Assembly: GCA_020024055.1 (NCBI GenBank)
Contig: JAHHUI010000041.1
Coordinates: 1 to 11,643 of the forward strand
Reading direction: 5' to 3'
DNA: 11,643 nucleotides
Source: Spirochaetaceae bacterium
GTDB lineage: Bacteria > Spirochaetota > Spirochaetia > WRBN01
Shown piece after piece: positions 1-6,929 of this stretch. Positions within the stretch are counted from its first letter, which is position 1, and every line of letters starts with the position of its first letter. Both the position numbers and the translations under genes were made by a program. Below the pieces are notes generated by a model that was given only the letters and a program-made list of their open reading frames with translations, did not search any database and had not been told where the DNA came from.

Positions 1-1094
1 AATGTTTCATCTTTTTTGTTGTAAATCAGTATTTTTTCCCGTGAAATGTAGAAAGTTTTCTTCTCATTCACGCTGATATTTTTGCTTTCTTGTCCCATCA
101 GGCAAAGGCGGAAATCCTCTCTGCCTATTTGCGCATGCACAATGTGCATACTGCCCAGATATTCAAGAGAGACAATATGAAGATGAAGAACTACATCATT
201 TTGAGAGAGAGGCTGTGTCTGAATATGTTCAGGGCGTATGCCAAGAATATAATTTGTTTCATATTCAAGGTTTACAGGAAGTGTACATGGCGTGCATAAG
301 AGCTGACCCCCCAGATGCAGGGCAGAATTCTGATATGTGCATGTACAAAGATTGATCGCCGGGAAACCTAAAAAATCGGCTGTGAAAACATTGTGAGGGT
401 GAGCATAGATTTCTTTTGGGCTGCCGGTTTGAATAATTTTTCCATTTCGCATAATAGCCAGAGAAGTGGCCAGCGACATGGCTTCTATCTGGTCATGGGT
501 AACATAGATAATGGTGGCCCCAAGATTTTGATGCAGAGTTTTCATCTGCTGGCGCATCTTGTCTTTCAGGCGAGAGTCAAGATTGGAAAATGGCTCGTCA
601 AAGAGATAAATTTTTGGTTTTTTAATGATGCTGCGCGCAATGGCAATGCGCTGTTTTTGCCCCCCAGAGAGCTGATCCGGTCTGCGATCAAGTAAATCAC
701 TGATGCCTAAGTCCTGTGCTGTTTTTTCTATTTCTCTCTCAATCACATCCTGTGCTGTTTTGTTCATTTTTAAAGGATAAGCCAAATTTTCACGCACATT
801 CATATGCGGGTAGAGAATATAATTTTGGAACACCATGCTCATGCCACGATGGGCAGGGGGATGATGGGTAATATTGACATCGGCGAGAATAATTTCACCA
901 CTATCAACTTTTTCCAGGCCGGATAAGGTATGCAGCAATGTTGATTTGCCCGAGCCCGAAGGCCCCAGCAGCACCACGAAATCACCTTCATAAACATCCA
1001 AAGAAATATCATCCAGGGCCTTAAATTCTTTTTTGTTTTTCAAGGAATAGGTCTTGCATAAATGGCGCATACACAGCAAAGGTTTTTCAGACAT
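1..1094 (-). CDS. Sugar/glycerol-3-phosphate-type ABC transporter ATP-binding protein (UgpC/MsmK/MalK family), 3' end cut by window edge
   Basis: The frame is open for 364 codons from the ATG at 1092-1094 and runs off the left edge without a stop. The family is usually about 360-390 residues, so only the last few are probably missing. Every ABC ATPase motif is present: Walker A GPSGSGKST (44-52), Q-loop Q90, signature LSGGQKQR (142-149), Walker B IYLFDEP (162-168), D-loop SNLD (170-173) and switch H200. Past about residue 235 follows a MalK-type regulatory/TOBE region, shown by GIRPEHI (285-291). The protein should energise import of a sugar or glycerol phosphate on the cytoplasmic face of the membrane. 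The gene lies 44 bp downstream of the phosphodiesterase-family gene, which suggests a UgpC-like role, although sequence alone cannot fix the substrate. No Shine-Dalgarno is visible before the ATG. Family certain; substrate inferred. Confidence 0.93.
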   Translation of the reverse strand, partial: MSEKPLLCMRHLCKTYSLKNKKEFKALDDISLDVYEGDFVVLLGPSGSGKSTLLHTLSGLEKVDSGEIILADVNITHHPPAHRGMSMVFQNYILYPHMNVRENLAYPLKMNKTAQDVIEREIEKTAQDLGISDLLDRRPDQLSGGQKQRIAIARSIIKKPKIYLFDEPFSNLDSRLKDKMRQQMKTLHQNLGATIIYVTHDQIEAMSLATSLAIMRNGKIIQTGSPKEIYAHPHNVFTADFLGFPAINLCTCTYQNSALHLGGQLLCTPCTLPVNLEYETNYILGIRPEHIQTQPLSQNDVVLHLHIVSLEYLGSMHIVHAQIGREDFRLCLMGQESKNISVNEKKTFYISREKILIYNKKDET

Positions 1095-1102
1095 GATTGA
1101 AG

Positions 1103-1108
1103 ATTATA
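1103..1108 (-). promoter_or_regulatory. Perfect -10 box (TATAAT) immediately upstream of the ABC ATPase gene
   Basis: Reading the minus strand, TATAAT ends 8 nt before the ATG at 1094. Transcription would therefore begin at or within a few bases of the start codon. The -35 position (GCTTCA at 17-bp spacing) is a poor match and there is no ribosome binding site, so this could be a leaderless transcript. It could also be a chance AT-rich hexamer, with the gene simply expressed from upstream. Confidence 0.35.
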
Positions 1109-1138
1109 TTCTTGATGAAAAAATTTGAAGCAGTCAGA

Positions 1139-1906
1139 TTAAAAAAGTTCTTCTATTTCTGGGATTTCTTCAAGAATAGGGTGTAGGCGATCGGGGAAAT
1201 CAGTGATGATGCCGTCTGCGCCCAAGTCAATCATTTTACGCATATTTTCTTCCTCATTCACCACCCACACATAATTTTGATATTGATGGCTGTCTTTAAG
1301 AGTTTGTGCCAGGATGCGATCATAATACAGCACACGATAATGCGGCAGGAAATTTCTTGCGCGGCCTTTGTCCAAATATTCATCCATGCGCAGCATAGGG
1401 CAGCCGCACATGTATCCTATTGTAATGTCTGAATCAATCGATTTGCATTTTTCCATAGACTGATGATTGAAAGAAGACAAGGCCACTCTTTGCACATATT
1501 TTGCCTCGTGGATCAGGCGGATTGTCACACGTTCTAAGTCATCATAATAAATATCACAGTTTTTTAATTCTATATTCAGAAAGAGATTATGTTCTTTTGC
1601 AAAAGCAAGCACATCCGCAAGCAGCGGGATCTTTTCTGCTTCAAATTGGGGGTCAAATTTTATGCCTGCGTCATAGGCCAGCAATTCGTCATAGGTATGG
1701 TCTTTCACAAAGCCCTGGCCTGTTGTTGTTCTTTCAAGTGTATTGTCATGAATCACAACCACCTGATGATCAGCTGTGATATGCACATTGAGATAAATGC
1801 CCTTGCAATGCCCTTCTTCCAAAGCTTTTTTAAAAGCAATCATAGTGTTTTCTGGATATTTGCCGCTGAAACCACGGTGTGCCAGATTTAAAGGTTTTTG
1901 TGCCAT
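1139..1906 (-). CDS. Glycerophosphodiester phosphodiesterase family protein (UgpQ/GlpQ-like) with altered metal ligands
   Basis: This 255-residue protein has the GDPD family layout: AHRGFSGKYPENT (9-21), VVVIHDNTLERTTTG (49-63), IPLL (93-96), NIELK (111-115) and a C-terminal VNEEENM / GADGIITDFPD block. The family hydrolyses glycerophosphodiesters to glycerol-3-phosphate and an alcohol. H10, R11, E19, H53, D54, E113 and K115 are retained. The segment that normally reads IELDVH reads IYLNVH, so Y38 and N40 replace the usual Glu and Asp metal ligands. No signal peptide is seen, so the protein is probably cytoplasmic like UgpQ. The ATG at 1906 is chosen over an in-frame start at 1951 because GGAGG lies 7 nt upstream and the family N-terminus begins there. 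Downstream is the ABC ATPase gene; upstream is the PocR/AraC regulator. Fold assignment is firm; catalytic activity is uncertain. Confidence 0.9.
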   Translation of the reverse strand: MAQKPLNLAHRGFSGKYPENTMIAFKKALEEGHCKGIYLNVHITADHQVVVIHDNTLERTTTGQGFVKDHTYDELLAYDAGIKFDPQFEAEKIPLLADVLAFAKEHNLFLNIELKNCDIYYDDLERVTIRLIHEAKYVQRVALSSFNHQSMEKCKSIDSDITIGYMCGCPMLRMDEYLDKGRARNFLPHYRVLYYDRILAQTLKDSHQYQNYVWVVNEEENMRKMIDLGADGIITDFPDRLHPILEEIPEIEELF

Positions 1907-1913
1907 GGCGGAA

Positions 1914-1918
1914 CCTCC
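1914..1918 (-). promoter_or_regulatory. Ribosome binding site deciding the start of the GDPD-family gene
   Basis: GGAGG on the minus strand with a 7-nt spacer to the ATG at 1906. It supports this start over the longer frame that opens at 1951. Confidence 0.75.
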
Positions 1919-1956
1919 AAAATATGAAAAGCGGGCCCAGGAAACCCTCAAATCAT

Positions 1957-1993
1957 AAAAAAACTCTCATTTTTGTATCGAACTTCATGAGAA
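1957..1993 (-). terminator. Weak candidate intrinsic terminator after the AraC-family gene
   Basis: On the minus strand TTCTCAT pairs with ATGAGAG (six Watson-Crick pairs plus one G-U) around a 16-nt loop, followed at once by seven Ts. The stem is AT-rich and short, so termination is probably partial. The same T-run leads into TATGAT (plus-strand 1952-1957), a fair -10 box without a clear -35, which could give the phosphodiesterase-family gene its own start. Confidence 0.3.
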
Positions 1994-2015
1994 ACATCTA
2001 AAGTCTTCACATTGA

Positions 2016-3224
2016 CTAATTCTTGTGAAACTTCATTCTGCTGCGGTATTTTCCAGGGCTGATGCCTGTAATTTTTTTGAAGGATTTTGAATAATAACTT
2101 TGATCTTTGAACCCGCATTTCTGGGCAATATCCAAGAGAGACATTTCGCCTTTGGCGAGAAGTTTTTTGCTTTTTTCAATACGAATTTGATTCAGATAAT
2201 CATTGAAATTCACACCCACTTCTTTTTTGAAGACACGCGAAAAATAGGAATAGCTGAGGTCAGCAATTTCGCTCACTGATTCCATAGAAATATCGGTGTC
2301 ATATTTTTGATGCATATAGCGAATAGCCCGGGCCAGGGCATCGCCATGCTGCAAATCATGCAGCTTGAAAGCCGTTTTATAGAATGAATTGGCAATTTCA
2401 TTAATCCATTCATACAGCTGTTCAGCCGAATCTTGATTTTCTATTTGTTTCAAAAGAGATAAATTAGCCGAGAGCGCTGTCTCGTCTAATGTGCCCGAAA
2501 TGCCGGCAATTTTGGCCAGCCAATGTGATAATTCACGAATTTTCAGCTTGGTGCCTTCCAGGTCTTTGGGGCCATTTGTAAAAATATTTTCGATAATATC
2601 ATACACATCTTCGCCTTGATATTGAATATTATATAAGGACTGGGGAGTTGAAGTTCTGTGTATAATAGGCAGGGGCTGATTTTGATGGCCGGATAATGAA
2701 GAGACAGGTGACTGCAAAGCCGCAGCGGGATTATGGGAGATGGCCTGACAGCATAAGAAAAGGATTTGGGCCATGCCTTGGATGCGCTTGGGCGCATAGT
2801 CTAAAACCTCGGTGAAATTGGTATCTTGGCGCACCCGCTTGCTCAGTTCTTCTTTGTAGTTCTGCAAGGTTTCAGATTCTTCTTTTAGTAGGGAAGAATA
2901 AGCAAGGATAGTGGCCAGGGTTTGCCCTTGCCAGATAATGCTGCTGCCCCAAAAGATAAAGCCCGATCGGCACATGTGAATATAATTGCGATTATTGGCC
3001 CCAGGAAAAAAATAGTCTGTATAGTCTCTTTGGCAAGAAAGCGGAAGATGGGAATTGCGCGCCGATGCACATGACTGACAACCTTTGGGCATGGTGCCGG
3101 TGACCTGGATAGGATTGGCAGTTTGTTTTTCCAGCACCATGCAGTCTACACCGGTGGCTTGTGAATAAGAAGAAGCAATCTTTTTTACCTGTGTAATCAG
3201 CTCAGCCTTTGTCAATGTGTGCAA
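2016..3224 (-). CDS. AraC-family transcriptional regulator with N-terminal PocR ligand-binding domain
   Basis: The protein is 402 residues from the TTG at 3224. Residues about 8-115 match a PocR sensory domain: a cysteine cluster C49-x2-C52, C64 and C85, the segment YIHMCRSGFIFWGSSI (81-96), and a hydrophobic strand (102-112). Residues about 297-397 form an AraC/XylS double helix-turn-helix, with DISMESVSEIADLSYSYFSRVF (311-332) and MSLLDIAQKCGFKDQSYYSKSF (361-382). A poorly conserved linker of about 180 residues joins them. PocR domains are thought to bind small organic ligands such as diols or glycerol derivatives, and AraC DNA-binding domains usually activate neighbouring genes. The downstream GDPD/ABC pair is therefore the natural target (inference). 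The start is not settled: TTG 3224 sits only 3 nt after GGGGGGAGG, while TTG 3215 has a 12-nt spacer. It follows the PilZ gene by 22 bp, probably in one transcript. Confidence 0.92.
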   Translation of the reverse strand: MHTLTKAELITQVKKIASSYSQATGVDCMVLEKQTANPIQVTGTMPKGCQSCASARNSHLPLSCQRDYTDYFFPGANNRNYIHMCRSGFIFWGSSIIWQGQTLATILAYSSLLKEESETLQNYKEELSKRVRQDTNFTEVLDYAPKRIQGMAQILFLCCQAISHNPAAALQSPVSSLSGHQNQPLPIIHRTSTPQSLYNIQYQGEDVYDIIENIFTNGPKDLEGTKLKIRELSHWLAKIAGISGTLDETALSANLSLLKQIENQDSAEQLYEWINEIANSFYKTAFKLHDLQHGDALARAIRYMHQKYDTDISMESVSEIADLSYSYFSRVFKKEVGVNFNDYLNQIRIEKSKKLLAKGEMSLLDIAQKCGFKDQSYYSKSFKKITGISPGKYRSRMKFHKN

Positions 3225-3246
3225 AAACCTCCCCCCAAAAAAGTGC

Positions 3247-4068
3247 TTAAATGGCTAGAGGCCGCCCCTGGTTTTCATTTTCTGTAAATTTTACAATTTT
3301 ATCTAAAAAAGTATAGTAGGATACAGGAACATTTTCGGGAACAAAGCGCAGAACAATTTGAATTAATTGCTTTGATTCATCATACCAATCGGCCTTCATG
3401 ATATGAGATTCCATTTCCACCGGATAAAATTGATTGTTCAAATGTAGAATCAGGTAAACATCATCTTCCATCCTGGGCAAATGATTGTCAAGAATAATAA
3501 TATTGGCACCCGAAGCTGACAGGTCGCGCAGATAGCATCGCTGGGCAGCACCGCCAATGCTGATTAAAGTCTGTGAAGTATCCAGGCCAAAATAATCTCT
3601 GTCATTGCTGGCCAGTCTGATGCGCGGCTCCAGACGATCTCTGGCTCTGCGTTCAATTTCTAAAATGGAAGAAATTATCTGCTCATATCGCTCTGGCAAC
3701 GGGGCATCCAGTTTTACTGCTGCCAGTTTATATTTTTTATTGGGGGGATAAGGCAGCATCTTGTCGAAGACACCAGGCACATTTAGTGGTTGTTCTTTTT
3801 TATTGGCAAAAACGAAACGAATAGAGACAATATTGTCATATTTTTCCAGGGCTTCTTCTAAAAGGCCACTGTCGGGCGTAACAAATTGAATGCGCTGGAA
3901 ATTTGCCACCTGAAGCACGGCCACAAAACGATAGGGTCCACAGGAAAGCATAATATTTTTTGGTGCCAGGTTGAGATAAGAGAGAACGCCACGCGTGAAG
4001 AGTATATCTTCATTATCTTGTTCGGTTTTTATTTCTTCATTTGCAGTTTCCTGCTGAGTGTTGTTCAC
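3247..4068 (-). CDS. PilZ-domain cyclic-di-GMP receptor protein with spirochaete-type N-terminal extension
   Basis: The protein is 273 residues and soluble, with no signal peptide or membrane segment. The C-terminal half carries the PilZ c-di-GMP signature: RLEPR (145-149, RxxxR), then DLSASG (182-187, DxSxxG), followed by beta strands that fit the barrel. The N-terminal residues about 20-125 (LFTRGVLSYLNLAPKNIMLS onward) resemble the accessory domain found before PilZ in spirochaetes. I recognise that from general family knowledge, not from an alignment. The gene starts at GTG 4068 with AGAGGGG 5 nt upstream and has its own promoter. It probably acts as a c-di-GMP effector in motility, envelope or regulatory control; the partner is unknown. 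It is divergent from gyrB and 22 bp upstream of the PocR/AraC gene, which suggests co-transcription. Confidence 0.9.
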   Translation of the reverse strand: MNNTQQETANEEIKTEQDNEDILFTRGVLSYLNLAPKNIMLSCGPYRFVAVLQVANFQRIQFVTPDSGLLEEALEKYDNIVSIRFVFANKKEQPLNVPGVFDKMLPYPPNKKYKLAAVKLDAPLPERYEQIISSILEIERRARDRLEPRIRLASNDRDYFGLDTSQTLISIGGAAQRCYLRDLSASGANIIILDNHLPRMEDDVYLILHLNNQFYPVEMESHIMKADWYDESKQLIQIVLRFVPENVPVSYYTFLDKIVKFTENENQGRPLAI

Positions 4069-4094
4069 GTTATCCCCTCTTAAGACTGAAGATG

Positions 4095-4123
4095 AATCTA
4101 TTATTTTTTTAATAAAAAGTCAA
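4095..4123 (-). promoter_or_regulatory. Sigma-70-type promoter of the PilZ-AraC transcript
   Basis: On the minus strand a -35 TTGACT (plus-strand 4118-4123), a 17-bp spacer and a -10 TAGATT (4095-4100) predict a start near 4088, about 20 nt before the GTG at 4068 and just upstream of its AGAGGGG. The spacing is ideal and the -10 matches 4 of 6. I see no comparably good plus-strand promoter for gyrB in the same gap. Confidence 0.55.
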
Positions 4124-4146
4124 GTATTTCTGAAAAAAGACGACAT

Positions 4147-4153
4147 GGAGGGG
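4147..4153 (+). promoter_or_regulatory. Ribosome binding site favouring a TTG start for gyrB
   Basis: GGAGGGG with a 6-nt spacer to the in-frame TTG at 4160. The ATG at 4145 overlaps this site. The conventional-looking ATG at 4196 has no purine-rich site before it. Confidence 0.6.
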
Positions 4154-4159
4154 ACACTC

Positions 4160-6106
4160 TTGCTTAAATTGAGCAAATCACATAAAATAGAAAATATGTC
4201 AAATCAGTACAATGCGGAAAATATTCAGGTATTAAAAGGCCTTGAGGCCGTGAGAAAACGCCCGGGTATGTATATCGGGTCTACGGGGGCTGCCGGCTTG
4301 CATCATTTGGTGTATGAAGTGGTGGACAATTCCGTGGATGAGGCCTTGGCCGGCTATTGTACCGACATTCGTGTTACTATTGAAAAAGGCGACATTATTT
4401 CCGTATTGGACAATGGGCGCGGCATTCCCGTGGAAATGCATCAGACCGAGGGCATCAGCGCTCTGGAAGTCGTCATGACACGCCTGCACGCAGGGGGTAA
4501 ATTTGACAAAGACACCTATCAGGTTTCCGGCGGCTTGCATGGGGTGGGTGTCTCTGTGGTGAATGCCCTCTCAGAATGGCTGGAGGCCGATGTCTGGCGC
4601 GAGGGCAAGCAATATCATCAAAGCTATAAAAAGGGTGAACCCGATGCCCCTGTTGCCGTGAAAGGTGAAGCCAATCATTCGGGAACGCTGGTGCGCTTCA
4701 AGGCCGACCCTGAAATCTTCACCGAGACCACGCATTACAGTTTCGATATTTTGGCCAGCCGCCTGCGTGAATTGGCATTTCTTAATAAAGGTATACGCAT
4801 CACCCTGACTGATGAGCGCCAGGACACACCGCAGACGCGTGAATTCTATTTTGAAGACGGTGTCAATGGCTTTGTGGCCTATCTCAACGCCGCTAAGAAT
4901 ACTTTGCACCCAACTCCGCTGTATCTGGAAGAGCAGCGTGACGGCTGTCAGGTGGAAATTAGCCTGCAATATAATGACAGTTATAGCGAAATTCTTTACA
5001 CCTTTGTGAATAATATCAACACGCGCGACGGCGGTACGCATCTGGTGGGGTTCAAAAGTGCCCTCACACGTGTGATTAATGATTTTTTAAAGGATTCCAA
5101 GCATAGCAAGAAATTGACCGAGCCGCTGTCAGGCGAAGATGTGCGCGAAGGTCTGACAGCCGTTATTTCTATCAAGATTCCCAATCCGCAGTTTGAAGGC
5201 CAGACAAAACAGAAACTGGGCAACAGCGAAGTGAAGGGCATGGTGGAAAGCATCGTATATGAGCGCCTGAAGGAATATTTTGACACCAATCCAAAAATAG
5301 TGGAAGTGGTGCTGGAAAAGGCGACATTGGCGGCGAATGTGCGCATGGCGGCACGCAAGGCACGCGATTTAGCCCGGCGCAAAAGTACGCTCAGCAGCGG
5401 TGGCCTGCCTGACAAATTGGCTGACTGTTCAGACAGAAACCCTGAAAACTGTGAGATTTTTATTGTTGAGGGTGACTCTGCCGGCGGCAGCGCCAAAGAA
5501 GGCCGCGACCGACGCACACAAGCCATTTTGCCCCTGTGGGGAAAGATGCTGAATGTGGAGAAGACACGTCTGGAAAAGGTGTTGGACAATGAGAAATTGC
5601 TGCCTGTCATCCTGGCCCTGGGCACGGGTATCGGTGAAAGCTTTGAAATAGAAAAACTGCGTTATCATAAAGTGATCATCATGGCCGATGCCGACGTGGA
5701 CGGCAGCCATATCCGCACTTTGCTGCTGACTTTTCTATTCCGCTATATGCCAAAGCTGATTGAAGGTGGCTATGTTTATTTGGCCATGCCACCGCTATAC
5801 AAAATTACCAAGGGCAAAAAATTGTTCTATGCCTATACCGAAGAAGAAAAGAATGAGTTGATCATCCGTGAGGAGATCGACCTGAACAAAGACGAGGTGC
5901 AGCGCTATAAAGGTTTGGGTGAGATGAACAGCGAAGAGCTGGGCGAGACCACCATGGATCGCAACCGGCGAAGCCTTAAGCGCGTGGCGATGGAAGACGC
6001 TGTGGAAGCCGATGCCGCATTCAGCATGCTGATGGGTGATCAGGTGCCGCCGCGGCGTAAATTCATCGAGGATAATGCCCTCTATGTCACTAATCTGGAT
6101 ATCTAA
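4160..6106 (+). CDS. gyrB: DNA gyrase subunit B
   Basis: GyrB is the ATPase and TOPRIM subunit of DNA gyrase, which with GyrA introduces negative supercoils. From TTG 4160 it is 648 residues, normal for a GyrB without the long proteobacterial insertion. GHKL ATPase motifs: EVVDN (53-57), DNGRGIP (84-90), GGLHGVG (124-130), and the QTKQKLG lysine loop (347-353). TOPRIM motifs: EGDSAGG (436-442) and DADVDGSH (509-516). The C-terminal QRYKGLGEMN (580-589) and terminal NLDI are standard. EGDSAGG identifies it as GyrB rather than ParE. The start at 4160 is preferred for its ribosome binding site; ATG 4196 (636 residues, MSNQYNAENIQVLKG) is the alternative and fits typical GyrB N-termini. gyrA, recF and dnaA are not beside it. 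No terminator is visible after the stop, and its last 17 bases overlap the opposing small gene. Confidence 0.98.
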   Translation: MLKLSKSHKIENMSNQYNAENIQVLKGLEAVRKRPGMYIGSTGAAGLHHLVYEVVDNSVDEALAGYCTDIRVTIEKGDIISVLDNGRGIPVEMHQTEGISALEVVMTRLHAGGKFDKDTYQVSGGLHGVGVSVVNALSEWLEADVWREGKQYHQSYKKGEPDAPVAVKGEANHSGTLVRFKADPEIFTETTHYSFDILASRLRELAFLNKGIRITLTDERQDTPQTREFYFEDGVNGFVAYLNAAKNTLHPTPLYLEEQRDGCQVEISLQYNDSYSEILYTFVNNINTRDGGTHLVGFKSALTRVINDFLKDSKHSKKLTEPLSGEDVREGLTAVISIKIPNPQFEGQTKQKLGNSEVKGMVESIVYERLKEYFDTNPKIVEVVLEKATLAANVRMAARKARDLARRKSTLSSGGLPDKLADCSDRNPENCEIFIVEGDSAGGSAKEGRDRRTQAILPLWGKMLNVEKTRLEKVLDNEKLLPVILALGTGIGESFEIEKLRYHKVIIMADADVDGSHIRTLLLTFLFRYMPKLIEGGYVYLAMPPLYKITKGKKLFYAYTEEEKNELIIREEIDLNKDEVQRYKGLGEMNSEELGETTMDRNRRSLKRVAMEDAVEADAAFSMLMGDQVPPRRKFIEDNALYVTNLDI

Positions 6107-6434
6107 GGCAACTGTTTGAGTTTTTTTTACAGTTTGGGTTTTTTTTACAGGATTCTTGAAATTCTGTAATTATATTATGATAAAAATCTTTTTCAAGATT
6201 GTGAATAAAACTGTCGGCTGAATTCACAGGTTGACAGTATAATAAAAGGCACTCTTGAAGGAATTTGGAGCTCAATGGTTTAAGTTGAGGTTTTGATTCT
6301 AGAGTCTTACAGATAGCATTTGTAAGGTTAATATCATGCCTATTCTGAAGAATATTTTTTAGATTTAGAGGCTCAAAGTTAGGTAGTCCCCGCCATATAA
6401 GCATAGAAAGGGTTCTTATACAAAAGTCTTTCAT
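6090..6434 (-). CDS. Unrecognised 114-residue protein, candidate toxin of a Panacea-type toxin-antitoxin pair
   Basis: I do not recognise a domain. The protein is small, soluble-looking, leucine-rich and without membrane segments. Its middle (LKNILQNRHDINLTNAICKT onward) looks mainly helical. The tail is lysine- and cysteine-rich with a duplicated CKKN-P/S-N unit encoded by an 18-bp tandem repeat. The ATG at 6434 overlaps the stop of the Panacea gene as ATGA, and AGGA sits 6 nt upstream inside that gene, so translation is coupled. Known Panacea operons pair the antitoxin with diverse small toxins, hence the candidate role; it is inferred from position only. The stop lies 17 bp inside the 3' end of gyrB on the opposite strand. 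The gene is clearly more AT-rich than gyrB, suggesting acquisition. It might instead be a truncated or neutral partner. Confidence 0.68.
   Translation of the reverse strand: MKDFCIRTLSMLIWRGLPNFEPLNLKNILQNRHDINLTNAICKTLESKPQLKPLSSKFLQECLLLYCQPVNSADSFIHNLEKDFYHNIITEFQESCKKNPNCKKNSNSCLRYPD
6115..6150. repeat. Two tandem copies of an 18-bp unit rich in Ts
   Basis: Copies at 6115-6132 and 6133-6150 differ at one position (TTTGAG versus TTTGGG before T8ACAG). On the minus strand they encode the duplicated CKKN-P/S-N tail of the small candidate toxin. There is no stem, so this is not a gyrB terminator despite the T-runs. Confidence 0.9.
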
Positions 6435-6919
6435 CAGTGATCCTGATATAACCCCAAAATTTCAAGTACAGGAACTTCATTAATATCTTTTATCAATTCT
6501 TCATTAGGCATATTAACATCAGATTGATTACTTGCTTTCTGAAATTGTCCATCTTTAAACAAAACATACTTTTCCCATGTTGCCATTTCATGTGTAATCA
6601 TTTCTAATGTATCATCAGAATACTTTTGTAAAAGCTTACCTGTAAAACGGATAAGTTCTGCTTGCTGTTCACTGATATTTTCTTGATTAAACTCTCTAGA
6701 GTAAGGGCCGCTATTTCCGCCGGAGATAATTAAAACAGGGCCATTTTCCCATGCCTTAAATCGATCTTGAACTAAAGGTTGTCTATATTTTTTTAAACTG
6801 AGCAGATGTGCAAAAAATAGTATTTTTTGCACACGGAAATTTTTTGTGATGTGAGAAGAGCTGCCAGCAAGTTCATCTAAGACTGTAGCTGTAAACCCTA
6901 ATGCATCTTTTGTTTCCAT
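6434..6919 (-). CDS. Panacea-domain (DUF4065, SocA-like) protein, predicted antitoxin
   Basis: This is a 161-residue cytoplasmic protein. The core matches the Panacea/DUF4065 family: KNFRVQKILFFAHLLSLKK (26-44), then PLVQDRFKAWENGPV (48-62) with the diagnostic AWxxGPV, and a helical C-terminal half. Panacea proteins neutralise many unrelated toxins; the Caulobacter relative SocA is a protease adaptor that delivers toxin SocB to ClpXP (family knowledge). Translation starts at ATG 6919 with AAGGA 6 nt upstream. The stop overlaps the ATG of the downstream small gene, giving antitoxin-first order. A palindrome covers the promoter, suggesting autoregulation, although no helix-turn-helix is obvious in either product. 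Low G+C (line 6481-6540 is 25% by count) and position between housekeeping genes suggest a mobile origin. The family call is good; the antitoxin role rests on context. Confidence 0.85.
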   Translation of the reverse strand: METKDALGFTATVLDELAGSSSHITKNFRVQKILFFAHLLSLKKYRQPLVQDRFKAWENGPVLIISGGNSGPYSREFNQENISEQQAELIRFTGKLLQKYSDDTLEMITHEMATWEKYVLFKDGQFQKASNQSDVNMPNEELIKDINEVPVLEILGLYQDH

Positions 6920-6929
6920 AGTTCTTCCT

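Noticed and set aside
90..695. Plus-strand open frames of 69 and 100 codons at 90-299 and 393-695
   Set aside because: They lie antisense to the ABC ATPase frame, which holds every ABC motif; the plus-strand translations have no recognisable domain.
1907..1951. Extended start for the phosphodiesterase-family gene at 1951
   Set aside because: GGAGG lies 7 nt before the ATG at 1906, and the family core begins within a few residues of it.
4058..4159. Longer gyrB starts at 4058 and 4145
   Set aside because: The extra N-terminal residues do not fit the GyrB family, and the ATG at 4145 overlaps the ribosome binding site that serves 4160.
4232..5710. Several minus-strand open frames (up to 209 codons) inside gyrB
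   Set aside because: They are antisense to conserved gyrase motifs, with low-complexity translations and no ribosome binding sites; shadows of the coding bias of gyrB.
6115..6150. T-rich repeats as a gyrB terminator
   Set aside because: No inverted repeat precedes the T-runs, and the sequence is inside the opposing coding frame.
6185..6200. Short hairpin AATCTT-TTTC-AAGATT
   Set aside because: Six AT-rich pairs inside a coding frame with no following T-run; likely chance in AT-rich DNA.
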